Below, in pieces: positions 52,401-63,549 of a stretch of DNA of 64,000 bases (its first letter is position 1; every line of letters begins with the position of its first letter). The stretch lies in assembly GCF_010093595.1 (NCBI RefSeq), contig NW_022985447.1:101218-165217 (forward strand), read 5' to 3'. Position numbers and translations under genes: made by a program. The notes beneath the pieces were generated by a model. That model searched no databases and was not told where the DNA came from. It saw only the letters and a program-made list of their open reading frames with translations. This stretch comes from Mytilinidion resinicola (lineage: Eukaryota; Ascomycota; Dothideomycetes; Mytilinidiales; Mytilinidiaceae).

Positions 52401-53859
52401 AGGGCCTCTCTGCTAATGTTCAACGAGTTGTTGTGGGAGGATAGGCCAGGCGTGCCATGACTAAGCGCGGGAGTCCCATATCGGGGGGAATGAGGTTCTG
52501 AGTTTTGACGAAAGCGTTGTCCTAGTCCGAAGAGGTTACTAAGACTGCTTCTACCAACAGTTGACGTGGAATTCCTGCCACTGCCTGACACGAATGGCGG
52601 AGTTGGTGGGGGTGCGTCGTCCGATCGGCCGCCCATAGATCCCATAGTCGAGGACCGTCCGCGTAAGCCCAACCGCATTGGGGCTCCTGTGTTTGGAGAC
52701 GACCGAGCTGAATGAATGGATTTCAATGAGTCGTTTCTCAGCAACTTGGAAGATCCTGGCGCCGCAATGTTCATAGATGATGCGGCTAATGCAACGTGTG
52801 TGGGAGAGGGCATGGAACTTGTTCGATCATTTTCCTGGTCTTGTGTGTCCGTGCGATGGATTGCTGTCAGGGGAGGGCTGTATCCGCCAGGAGAGTGGTT
52901 GGCAGAGCTAGAGCTGATAGCACTTGTGGATGCGCGTGGAGTGGCAGGAGCTGCGTTTGGGGATTTAGGAGGGTCGATTTTCATAGGTAGAGGGAATAGT
53001 GATGCGCGCTGCTTGTTCCGCCGACCGAACTTGAACCGCCCGGTGCTGGCATTTGAAGTTAATTTCGGTTTAGGCGGACTCGCGAAGTGGACGTGGTCGC
53101 CAGAGCTGCCATCTGACCGAGAGGAATCCGACATTCTCGGAACTGGAAGGGACAGTGTCGAGTTTCCTTCGTGGTGGCTCGATTCAGGAAGCGCATTTGG
53201 CCGGTGGCTTGTCGATAACCTCTGTGGGTCCTCGCCCATTGGGGACGGTGCCCTCATATTCCCAAACGGCCTGCGCTTCTTGTCCATGGATTTGCGAATG
53301 GTGTTGGGGCGTTCGGCGGAATCGGGATCAAACGACATACGACGACGCGCGAATTGCTGTAAGCGGCCAGTGGGCTTGTTTTTGGGGATCTGGCCCTGCA
53401 GGTCTACGGTTGGGGCAGTCATGATGATGGCCGGTGCTACACGCGCAAATGGTCAGTCTCCTGTCATATCAGCTTCAGATGTTGCTTACCCTGGGGAATA
53501 GCAGGCACTGGCGGGGCCGATGCCGCAGCGTGCTCCTTGGCCTTGACCGACAGCTGCGAGTCTGAGGCATGGCGGAACCTCATGATGCTGAACCGCTTCG
53601 TGTTGGGGGTGTGGTCCTGAATCGGGGGTGATGGCGGCGGCTCCTGGGTGTCTCCAGACCACGAGGCCCTCCCCAGCTCTGCGCCGGGCGGGCGTCCACC
53701 ATCGTGTGAGACGGCTGCGCGGTCAGGTTCCAGAAACTCGCGGGAGGCATTGGCACTGCGGGCCTTGTCGCCACGATTGAGCACGCTGCCGGGGTCGAGG
53801 GTGCTGCGGCGCTGGAGGTCCCGTTCGCTGCGGTTTGGTCGGAGAGCCCTCAAAGGCAT
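49451..53859 (-). CDS. SYT1: Sec7-domain Arf guanine-nucleotide exchange factor (Syt1-like)
   Basis: Arf-GEF of the Syt1/Yel1 type acting at Golgi or plasma membrane. Three exons: 53859-53490, 53436-52102 and 52050-49451, about 1434 aa. The Sec7 domain (about 470-630) contains RKLLMEVELPKETQQIDRVL, whose Glu is the catalytic glutamic finger, and AYFISFSIVILHTDVFNKNN. A PH domain follows (about 750-875; GTIWRKDTKRKAARSPWQEW to DLNDWLGKLNYSAAF). A coiled segment comes after it. Both ends are long, disordered and Ser/Pro-rich. The second intron (52101-52051) is 51 nt with no stop in frame, so an unspliced reading stays open; removing it restores NPGIYINP-DKAYFISFS as in all Sec7 proteins. Confidence 0.93.
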
Positions 53860-54333
53860 TGCGACGTCGAGGGCGGGCTACTCATCTAAGCAAGCAGCGG
53901 TGGTACCGGGCAAACATGGCACAGCTGGGCGGCGGAGGGGAGATTTGGTGGCCAGGATGGGAGAAGCTGGGCGTAGGATAGGGCTGAGCTGAGGTGCTAC
54001 CAGGGGCCACGGCGGTCGAGGGGCGGAAACGCAGTCGGGCACGCGGCGTGGATGCTTCGTGCGTTTGGATAGAGGCTCGGACGAGGGCTGGAAGCGTGTA
54101 CAGTGGTGCGTCGCGTCTCGCCCGTGGCCAGCTTCAACAGAGGTGTCGTCTCATCGGAGCGAGTTCGCTTGAACCTCAGTCGTCAGCCCTGTGAGGAGTC
54201 TAGGAGGAGCTCCAGGCACCGACATCATTCACCAACAACACCATTACACCAACCTCTACTGCTTTCTCTCCACGCTCCCGCCGGCGCAAGCCTGCTGCAG
54301 CCTTCACTCCTTCGACCCGTATAGACTGCCAAC
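53860..54333. promoter_or_regulatory. Divergent promoter SYT1 / ECM14
   Basis: 474-bp GC-rich spacer between divergent starts, carrying both promoters. C-rich leader (54215-54320) before ECM14. No discrete motif claimed. Confidence 0.55.
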
Positions 54334-56142
54334 ATGCGCCAACTCTCCTTTGCCCTCGCGACCTTGATCCTACTCGGTCCCTCACTGATCACGGCCGCCC
54401 CGCCCACGACGCAATGTAGCCACCCTTTCCATGCTCCCTGCCATGAACACGTCCCGCGGCCGTGGTGGAGGCTATCATATGCCATCATCCGCAAGGTCTG
54501 GGGGCTTCCCGAGAAGCAGCATGCCTTCTCTGGCGCTGGCGACGTGCCTGTGGGTGCGAGTGGGCCCACCGGGAAGCTGCTGGCACGATACGGCCAGGAC
54601 ATCGTGATGCGCTTCACCATCCGGACTGCGGAAGAAGCCTCTGCACTGGCTGAGGCCACCGACGTCTTGTTTCTAGATGTGTGGGAATTCAACGACAATT
54701 GGGTCGACATTCGACTGGCAAAGGACGTCGTAAGTGGAGCACGCGACACTATGTAGCTAGCAATTGTTGACATTTGGTTGCAGGTACCCTCTCTACTTGG
54801 GCTGCTCCCCGCATCTCTCCAAACCTCTCATGTTGCCTTGATGCAAGACCTCGGCCTTGCTCAGGCCATCTTCGATTCGTATCCGTCGCCCTCTTCTACC
54901 CAGTTCCACGAAGACCGCTCCTTCACACCGACCCTCCGCGCTTCTTCTTCTGCCGAGAACATCTTCTTCCAGGACTACCAGCCCCTCTCTGTCATTACAC
55001 CCTGGATGAACTTGATGGCATCCATGTTCACGACCCACGTCCGTCGCATCAACGTAGGTATCAGCTATGAAGGCCGAGACATTCCAGCTTTGAGAGTTGG
55101 TGTCCACCCCACAAACAACGACGAGCCTTCGAAGCCGCGAAAGACAATCCTACTAACGGGTGGTTCCCACGCCCGGGAATGGATCTCGACCAGCACTGTG
55201 AATTACGTGGCGTGGAGTCTCATCACCTCTTACGGCAAAACTCCTAGCATAACGAGGCTTCTCGAATCATTTGATTTCGTTTTCGTGCCCACGCTGAACC
55301 CAGACGGCTATGTCTATTCCTGGGAGACTGACCGCCTGTGGCGCAAGAATCGTCAGCCTACCTCACTCCGTTTTTGCCGAGGCGTGGATCTAGAACGCAC
55401 TTACCCATTCCAATGGGACGGAGCTTCAACTCAGGGCAATCCATGCAGCGAATCTTTCGCCGGAGATTCCCCTTTCGACGGTGTGGAAGCAAAGAGGTTC
55501 GCCGACTGGGCGCGAAACGAGACTGAGAACAACAATGTCGACTTGGTGGGCTTCCTAGATCTGCATTCGTATTCCCAGCAGGTGCTTTACCCGTACTCTT
55601 ATACCTGCCACGCGGAGCCACCGACCCTCGAAGATCTGGAGGAACTAGCGCACGGCCTTGCAAAGGCAATCCGTATTTCACGAAAAGGACAGCCGTATAA
55701 AGTAACATCCGCATGTGATGGCAATGTTGCTATTACCAAAAATCCCAAGGATGGCAAGGAGGAACGGATTCTACTTCCTCGAATTGAGTCGGGCGGAGGA
55801 AGTGCTCTGGATTGGTTCTACCATGAATTGAGGGTTAAGCATGCGTACCAGATCAAATTGAGGGATACGGGAAGCTATGGCTTTCTACTCCCTAAAGAGA
55901 ACATAGTACCAACAGGAGTAGAGATGCTGGATGCAGTGCTGTACCTCGGACGGTACATGCTCGGGGAAGTCGGCATGATGGAAGGCGAGGCCGAGGAGAA
56001 GGAGGCCGAGGAAGCGAATCCTTTCACCCAGGCGCAGAGTGAGGACACTCACATCGTGGGGCCGCAGAACGAGACAGTAGAAGAGGAGGTTCATGATGAG
56101 GACGAATCGAGTTTGGAACTACGACGTCGACGGAAACGTTAA
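54334..56142 (+). CDS. ECM14: Ecm14, inactive M14A metallocarboxypeptidase-like protein
   Basis: Secreted or vacuolar pseudo-carboxypeptidase linked to cell-wall integrity. Two exons: 54334-54729 and 54784-56142, 584 aa. Signal peptide ([18 protein letters not shown], about 3-21), propeptide to about 175, then the M14 domain. Zinc ligands remain: His 261 and Glu 264 in GGSHAREW, and His 393 in LDLHSYSQ. Catalytic residues are changed: the general base Glu (E270 of carboxypeptidase A) is Lys 490 in [13 protein letters not shown], and the substrate-binding NR pair reads ER ([10 protein letters not shown]). These are the known hallmarks of Ecm14, so loss of peptidase activity is the family state, not damage. 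The acidic C-terminal tail is low-complexity. Confidence 0.94.
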
Positions 56143-56635
56143 TCCAGGTCTTGGATGTGTTTCTTGCTCTGTTTTCTTGTTAATACTAATGACTAAGGAG
56201 GTCAATGAACTACCTTTTCTACAACAATCTTCACACAATTTTGGCAGTCTAGAAGACGCGGCGTTCTATGATACAAAGGCATGCCGTAGGACCTGTTCAC
56301 TTGAGAACGGATAAATTTAATGTGTTAATAGCTTCATTAGCTCAGTCGACACTTGCCTCTCCGTTGGACGGAACATCTGAGTTCTGAAGCGGTCTTCCAC
56401 CCATATATAGCATGCGGATACGCGTAATAAAGTCGAATTGGCTATTTTTCGATCCCCATGCCAAACCAAAATCGTGGGGTACTTTCGAGGCCGCATGGAA
56501 CACATTCCCGTCACCAATCTTGCGTAGCAGAGCCCTGCACTTCTAGGCTTACGCAACTCTCGCCCTCTGTGCCTCAGTTCCGAACTTGTCTTCGAAACTT
56601 ACGTGCAAACCAGATATTGGCAAGAGACAGTCAAC
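56143..56635. other. Intergenic, TWF1 promoter
   Basis: 493 bp between tandem plus-strand genes with the ECM14 3' flank and the twinfilin promoter. No gene or repeat seen. Confidence 0.5.
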
Positions 56636-57788
56636 ATGCAGTCAGGCATCTCCGGTACTTCCCCGCTGCTCACCCTTCCTCCCCAACTTCCAGTTAAACA
56701 CCCCCGCCAGCTTCTGCCGAGCTTCTTACAGCCTTCCAAACTTTCCTGACAACGCCCACCCAGCGCGGCCTCCTCGCCACTATCTCAAACGAATCCATCC
56801 AGCCTGGCCCCGCCATCTCCTCCACCAACTCCTCCTTCCTCTCCGATCTCTCCAACCTCTTGCCCCACCTCACGCCCAATGGCGCACTGTATATCATCCT
56901 CCGCCGCGCGGACTCTCCCTCTTCCTCTGCTCCAGCTGCGGGCTCGCTCGTTGCGGTAACATACGTGCCCAATGCTGCACCCGTACGGCAGAAAATGCTC
57001 TTTGCGTCCACGCGGCTGACGCTGCTGCGCGAGCTGGGCTCTGAGCACTTTGGGGAAACAGTGTTTGTAACCGAAGCAGAGGAGCTGAGTAAAGAGGGGT
57101 GGGCGCGGCATGAGGCGCACGGGGAGGCTGCGAATCCGCTGACGCAGGAGGAGCAGGACCTCGAGGGCATTAAAGAGCAAGAGGCATTGGAGAGCAGGGG
57201 CACACAGGGGAAGAGTTTAGCTAGCGGTGGGAACTTAGCTGTGAGGGCGGATGATAAGGTGGTGGAGGCTGTGAGTGCGTTGGGACAGGGTGGGGACAAT
57301 TTGGTGCAGTTGGTATGTTTGCTGTCTGTTCGACCAAGCTTGAAATAGGGAGGAGAGCTGAGGTATGATGAATTTTCGGTCACTGACTATGTAAACTGCA
57401 GGCACTGGATCCCAAGACCGAGACTTTGACCCTCATAGCTACCTCCACCGCCACCGCTTCCTCTATCTCCGGCGCAGTCGACAACTCCTCGCCCCGCTTT
57501 CTCTTCTACCGCCATGACACGGCGTCCTCGAAACCGATTCTCTTCATCACTACGTGTCCGTCAACTTCGAAGATCAGGGAACGAATGCTGTTCGCCGCGT
57601 CCCGTAATGTTGTTATCCAATTCGCGCAGAAAGAAGGCGGTATCACGATAGCAAAACGGCTCGAGGTCACGAATCCGGATGAGATCACAGAAAAGTTGAT
57701 CGAAGAAGAGGTTGGAGAGAGTGGAAAAGAGGAAGTACCAGCAGTGAAATCGGGATTCGCGAGACCGAAGAGGCCGGGAAAGAGGTAG
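56636..57788 (+). CDS. TWF1: Twinfilin, actin-monomer-binding protein
   Basis: Binds ADP-actin monomers and barbed ends, slowing filament growth in cortical patches. Three exons: 56636-56654 (19 nt), 56711-57312 and 57402-57788, 335 aa. The tiny first exon encodes MQSGIS; splicing gives MQSGISASAELLTAFQTFL, the usual twinfilin start. Two ADF-homology domains: the first about 1-140 (ending RQKMLFASTRLTLLRELG, which holds the actin-contact helix), the second about 170-300 (KIRERMLFAASRNVVIQFA). The C-terminal tail is basic (FARPKRPGKR), matching the capping-protein/phosphoinositide-binding tail. Confidence 0.94.
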
Positions 57789-58172
57789 AGAAAGTACCAA
57801 AATAAGCGTGTGAAGTTGCAGATGGTAGAGGGAGAGACAATCATTTCAACACCATTGACGGCCAGTGTATAGGTGGCGCAGCTATTGGTAACTACTTGCG
57901 AAAGGGGACGAAGAAGTCAAGCAATCACACGAATAGACTCGAAAGCTAAAAACTAACAGTGGTCCTGGCATTAAAACGAACCTGAAAAGCCATGCTTCGC
58001 TTATGCAGCTAAAATTTATGGATATGCATGTGTCAAAACTTCGTTTCTCATCCCTCTCTTCTATCCAGCTCGCACCCATCCAATATTTACAAAGCGCCAT
58101 CAAGCGGCACTTTTCCCTTCCCCTCCTCTTTTGTCTTTCAAGAAATATAACGAAATCTAAAGCGGACATTTC
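57789..58172. other. Intergenic between convergent TWF1 and SFC1
   Basis: 384 bp of 3' flanks. No gene or repeat seen. Confidence 0.5.
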
Positions 58173-59573
58173 CTATTCTTCATACTTCCCAGCCGGGGGC
58201 ATATCCCGATTCTTCTCCAACAAGCCCTTCAGATACTCGTACACGGTGAACGTCACAGCCTGGCCGGGCGCAACACGCATCACGCGCGGCGTGATACCCT
58301 TGTAGAAACTGCGGCTGCCTTCTTGCTTCCACATTTCCCTATTCCCAAAGTCAGCCCAATCCTTCCCACTACACCAGAAAAAATCAGAGAGCAACCTCCA
58401 GGGACAACATACCGCATAATAACCAAAATCCTCTGCACGGCCCCCACCCCCGACTCCGCCGGCGTCTTCTGCAAACGCGTCTTAATCGTATCAATCGGCG
58501 CATTCGACAACGGGCCCATCGCGCCCGACACCAGCCCAATAAACATGGTCTGCCACCCGGGCAGATCCGTCGTCCCCTGGTATTCCTGCAGCTTCTGCCG
58601 GAACAAACTATAAGCAGTAAAGTTGACGGCTTGATTGGAGCCCTGGCGCAAGGCCGTGAGCGACACACCGCGGTACAGCGCGCCGGCGCCCTCTTCTTTC
58701 ACGACGGTGTAGAGCGCGTGCGCCGCGTTGCGGTATTTGGGCACGTCGAGCGGGTCGGCCATGCTGTGGTGTTGGGCTTGCAGGCGGATCTTGATGACTT
58801 CCATGGGGGTCACGACAGCGACGGCTTCGGTTACGCCGGCGGCTAGGCCAGCTGTGATTCTCAGGCATCAGTGTTGGTCCACTGATGAGCTTGTAGGGGA
58901 CACGCTGAAGGGATACATGGGGGTTTAAGGGGGCTTTGGAGAGGAGAAGAGAGGATTGGGGGCGTACCAAGAAAGGTGCTCTTCTTGCTCACGGTCCCGT
59001 CCGGCGCCGCGAGCAGCTGTTTGTACCACTCGTAGCTGGTGAAGCGGATGGCCATTTTGGGCACGATGCCCGTGAGCACGGCGCCCAGGCCTTTATAGAG
59101 GCCAAGGGGGGTTTCGCGCTTTATGATTTCGGAACCGGTTTTTAGGAAGCCGCGGCGTTTGACCTGTGGTGGTTGGTGGTGTTAGCTGGGGAATTTAGGG
59201 CCTAAGGATTGATTTTGTGGGCTGGATGGGGAGGAATTGAGTGTATTGGCCTCCTAGAAGAAGGGAGAGCTGAATTGTGTATGGGGTGGGACGTACGCCT
59301 GGCGCTGTTGCTCTCCGCGAAAGCTGCATCCGCACTTTTATCGTGTCTGTTCCATATATTAGCTATGCAATTCTTGGGTGGAATGTCTGAAGCTTGACAT
59401 ACCGAGCGGATGGCACACGAGGGCCTCCATCATACCAGCTCCTCCACCAGCTGCAGCAATACACATTAGTTACCAATTCCTTCAACAAGCTACTCAGTGA
59501 GCATACCGATCAGATTGGTCGCCGCCGACGCGGGCTGCTTCCCATTGGGCCCTTTTACAGAGTTCGCTGCCAT
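58173..59573 (-). CDS. SFC1: Mitochondrial succinate/fumarate carrier (Sfc1/Acr1)
   Basis: Inner-membrane antiporter that imports cytosolic succinate in exchange for fumarate, needed for growth on acetate or ethanol. Six exons: 59573-59507, 59450-59403, 59346-59297, 59163-58968, 58851-58413 and 58338-58173, total 321 aa (yeast 322). All three carrier signatures are present: PLDTIKVRMQ (split by an intron in the Asp codon), PMEVIKIRLQ and PIDTIKTRLQ. Other subfamily features: RGFLKTGSEIIKRE, GIVPKMAIRFTSYE and GSNQAVNFTAY. Two exons are only about 50 nt; missing them would lose the first signature. C terminus ends GKYEE. Confidence 0.95.
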
Positions 59574-60612
59574 TTTGTGTGGTGGTGTCGAATGCCCGCG
59601 TGCTCACGCAAAAAGTTCCAAGATACTGGCAATTGGGTATAAAACTCAAAGAAAGGAACCACGCGTCGAATACACACAAAAACACCTGGCACCGAGGATG
59701 ATCTCTCCCGGACCCTAATCGGAGCGTCTCTGCTTTCGCGTGGCTCGAAATGTGCCGGAACTCGGTCTATCTACAGCGGCGGCGTGGGGAGCTTTAAATT
59801 AGGAGAAGTGGAGAGCAAAGGGCGCAGAAGGGGCGGCACGACGGAGAGGGCAGCTAGGGCAGCTTTATGCGGGCAGAAGAGAAAGAGTCACAAGGCATCT
59901 TTGTCTTATTAGATGGGCTGGCTGGCTGGCTAGACGTACCCGCGGGAAAGAACAGGACGTGATGCCACCAGAGCTTTCCCCAGCCTCGGCCCTGACGCGA
60001 GCCCAGACCGGGAGGGCACGCGGCGCCGGGCAGCAGGCTCAGGCGTGGAGAGAGATGGTCTATGGTCGCTTTGGGGCATGGGGGATGGGTGCAGGGCGAG
60101 CGGAAGCTGAGCTGGAGAGCTTCGGCTTCTGCCCGGCTCTGCTGCGGGAGCGAGTGGGAGCGTTTTCCGAGGATGCCAGATGCCGATGTATATAGTTCTT
60201 CTAATTGAGGCTATGGTGGTTTAGTTAAACGGTCTTCGTCTTCAACTTGAAGCGTGATGAGAGGAAAGGTACCCTCATGGCATCCCCTCCCAAGTCGCGC
60301 TGTTCCTGCTGGCATGTGAAGACGTGCAGACATGACGTTGGGTGCTGGCCGAAAGCATCAGCCGAGACCCTTGCCCCGCTTCCGGGTTTGCCCGGCTGAT
60401 TGGCTGGGCCTGAGCCCCTGCCCGAGTGCTTCCCCCAGGCTTCACCAACACCACACTGTACAGCACCAAGCAGGCGATGCGCTCCCTATCACGCATGTTT
60501 CCTGCAACGGCTCATAAAACCCGTGAATTCGTCATGTACCCTACTCAAGCCCCTCATGTGCCATTACATCTCTCCTTGCTTCTTCCGAGCGCCAACAACG
60601 CTCTACCCCTAA
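59574..60612. promoter_or_regulatory. Intergenic: SFC1 promoter and channel-gene 3' flank
   Basis: 1.04 kb between two minus-strand genes. The SFC1 promoter should lie within 59574-60200. A short GGCTGGCTGGCTGGCT run is at about 59914-59931. The stretch near 60212-60240 looked faintly tRNA-like but has no T-arm. No gene recognised. Confidence 0.5.
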
Positions 60613-62009
60613 TCAAACCTCTTCTTTACCCATGGCGGCATTACTTTCGTGGATAGTGCCAGTGTCAGATCCGCGGCACGTCGTACCCGTGTCCATCGTT
60701 GCAGTATCGCTCTCTTCAACCTTATTGTGTGCCGACTGTCTCCGTTGCATCGCCGTCTTCGTCATCCCAGCACGCGCCAATAGCACAGCACACGTCTCTG
60801 CTGGGTGTTTCTCCAACCAGGTATCGTACCCATCGAAGCTCATGGGGAAGAAGACCGGGTTGTCCGGTCTTTCGAAGAACTCCAATCCCTCTGGCCGTGG
60901 GTTCGCCGTGGTAATGGTGATGTCGGACGCAATGCGCGTGCAGAAGCGCTCCAAGGGCAGGTCATTAACCTCGATGCCAAACGGATTATCGATCTCGTTG
61001 CCAATCTGCGCAATTCCGAGGATGATGTACGACGTCACAATACTAACCGGTATCGCAGTCCATTCCATTATGTGCTGCAACTGGAACGGCAGTGTGAGCA
61101 CGTAGATCCACGTGATCTGCGAGATGGCAATCGAGTACGCAATAGGCATCGGAGTGTCGAGAACGCGTTCGCAGGTTACCAGGCTCTCGTTCATTTTTCT
61201 AGAAGATTCAGCGCTTGTGTCTGTGCGATGCCGAGAGTGAAGGTTCCGTTCTTCGAGATCTCGTCCACATATCTCGATATATAACTGAGGATCTCGAGCG
61301 GAAGGCTCCCTAGGGGTCGCGATGTTTTCCCCAGTGCCGCTTGCGGATTCGCTCTCAACATTGGAAGGCGCAGATACTGGTCGAGGCGGTGCCGTCTTGT
61401 ATCCTGCCTCGTGGCAGCCGAGTCGGCTGCCTTTGCGAAAGTGTCTAGATGGCCGACAAGTTCTTGAAGGTCCTCATAATGGGTGTAGGGTTCGTAGCGC
61501 AGCTTGTGCTTGAGCGCAAAGGCAAAGGCCGTGATGAGGTTCAGGCACGACACCTTTCCCAATAGGTCCGTCTTTCCAATCTCATCATCTCCATCTTCTC
61601 CACCTCGCACTTCAGTATGCATCCAGATGACACGGGCAAGGCTCTGCGATGTTGACGTTAAAGCGGCCCACGCTTTTCGTCCACTTTCGTACCGCTCATA
61701 GGCAGTCGAGCTTCGAAAGTTGAGCGCCAAGCCGACGACAATACCGAGTACAGTCAGTACAATAGGGTGAACAGCAACTGCGGGGACATGTCAGCTGTGT
61801 TGACTTAATGACGGCAACTTCTTATGCATACGATCTTGTACACACACGGAAACGGCGGTTACTACAGTTACCCAAATCGAGTAAAAACATATGGGCAAGA
61901 ACAGTTTGGGCATGACACTGCCATGCATTTGCATTGCTCGCGGCCATTTTGAGTGCTTCGCTGGATCTCGCGGTCCGACCTGTGCGTTTTGTGAGCTGCG
62001 TGCCTTCAT
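60613..62009 (-). CDS. Bestrophin-like UPF0187 anion channel, with a frameshift
   Basis: Membrane protein of the bestrophin/UPF0187 family, predicted chloride channel. Exon 1 is 62009-61832 (GPRDPAKHSKWP, then the membrane segment PKLFLPICFYSIWVTVVTAV); exon 2 starts 61777 with AVHPIVLTVLGIVVGLALNF and RSSTAYERYESGRKAW, the family signature. The frame runs into TGA at 61195, while the conserved continuation (LVTCERVLDTPMPIAYSIAIS) is in another frame from 61194 to the stop at 60613. The break falls in a run of five A (61194-61198, minus strand); six would restore one frame of about 446 aa. No intron solves it. Either a sequence error or a recent disabling mutation. The C-terminal 60 residues are disordered and Thr/Ser-rich. 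Confidence 0.85.
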
Positions 62010-63549
62010 ATACCGGACTATGGACCATAAAAACTCACAAAATAGTCTTTAAATTGGAGCTGAGTCTTCCTCGTTTTGCTTTTCCTCGTTTGAGGTTGGT
62101 CTCTGCTGAAGTTCAGTTGCGGGAATATACTTTTCCTTTTTTGAGGTTGGTCTCTGCTGGAGTTCGGTCGCGTGAATATGGTCGGCATAGTGAGCAATGT
62201 GAACTTAACGAAGAGTTCACGAACACAATGGGTCTCGATACTCACGTCAAGGTCCTGCAGAGCGTCTCTTATACCTGCTCCCACAGCCTCGAAACCGTAA
62301 TGAATTCTAACAGAGCAGCGAGTTCTCCAACTCTTCGCCCGCTACTCTAGAGCAAAAACTATTGGCAGGCGTTGCTGGATACCTGCTCATGCGCTGGTGC
62401 AATCACACCACTCCGAAGCTCCTGGAACGGTACGGCCCGCCGTGGCCTGCGAGCTAAGTAGCGAATATCAGGGCCTGGAGGCTGATCGAGAATGCTAGGC
62501 TCACGATGTCTTGCGCTTGAATAAAGAGCAAATGCGGCTCGGGTCTTGGACTCGCCGTGCCTTTCCAAAATCATGCTTCAAGATCTACGCTTACAACTCT
62601 ACGGCTTTTACTATCATCCCTGGATCGAATCGCAGGGTCGAATTGAGAAATTAGTGTCATCAGCGGCGACCGTCGTCTCGTCTAGAGATTCCAAACCGCA
62701 TGATATTCCGTCCTTGGGTCGGTCACTTCATTTTCAGGTCCCGCGGAAATACAATCAACTTGAAGGTGACGTAGCGTTAGGTGCAACTTTGATCAGATAT
62801 CTGGAATACACGCACGTTCTAGTCCTCCATTCTTACACGTCGAAGCTATGCGGGAGATCATTCAGCTGGTCGATTCATCTCCCCTCCCCCAACACACATC
62901 TCCCTACGGGACGTAATCGCGGAGCATTGCCAACGTTGACGTGAAAGGGATTGGCAGACCGGCCGTCGTCACTTCTCAAAGTCCTGACGTCGATATTAGC
63001 ATCGAGTTCTAGGTGGGGTTTGGGGTCTTCGACATTTCTTTCAATTGATTCGTGGACTATTTAGCACGAAAGCTAACCAATGATGGCGGCGTCTGCAAGG
63101 ACCCGTGGATAGGAGAAACTAGCTTACCACAGCACAGGCAAACCCCTCACAAGAATTTAGCTTCGATGCGCGGCTCGTGTCCGAGTAGATTCTTAGTCGC
63201 AGTAATCACTGTTCGCTCTCGTCTAGAATCCGTCTCAGCCAGAGCACTCTGGACTGGTGTATCATGCAGTGGACTCCCTCGGTCCCCCTTTACTCTCGAA
63301 AGAGATTCGCGTCTAGGCTCGGAGCGCGACGTACGACTAGGAAATCAAAGTGTAAATGCACACGTGAACCATTATGTATGGCACAGTTGTTTTCGAGGAC
63401 TTATGACAGCATAGTATCAGGAATGGTTGCCGATATCGGTAAGTATCAGCACAAGGGTCACGTGACAATGAGCTCGTCGCTGTAACCCGAAACATCGAGT
63501 AGCAGCTTTACCAGATCGATGTCTCAAGTCCCCTCCCCTTCATACCAAG
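62010..63549. promoter_or_regulatory. Divergent region channel gene / phosphatase
   Basis: 1.54 kb between divergent starts. It contains a 50-bp direct repeat (62079-62178). Moderate frames at 62546-62944 and 63052-63414 (plus) show no domain and no intron pattern that I can defend. The phosphatase promoter should lie near 63300-63549. Confidence 0.5.
62079..62178. repeat. 50-bp direct repeat, two copies
   Basis: Units 62079-62128 and 62129-62178 are adjacent and about 88% alike by eye. Both contain TGAGGTTGGTCTCTGCTG, preceded by CTTTTCCT and followed by a CG-rich piece and GAATAT. They lie about 70 bp upstream of the channel gene start, within its presumed promoter. Confidence 0.85.

Noticed and set aside
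60205..60245. tRNA-like string (TGGTGGTTTAGTTAAACGG)
   Set aside because: D-arm-like only; no acceptor stem pairing and no GGTTCRANTCC T-arm downstream.
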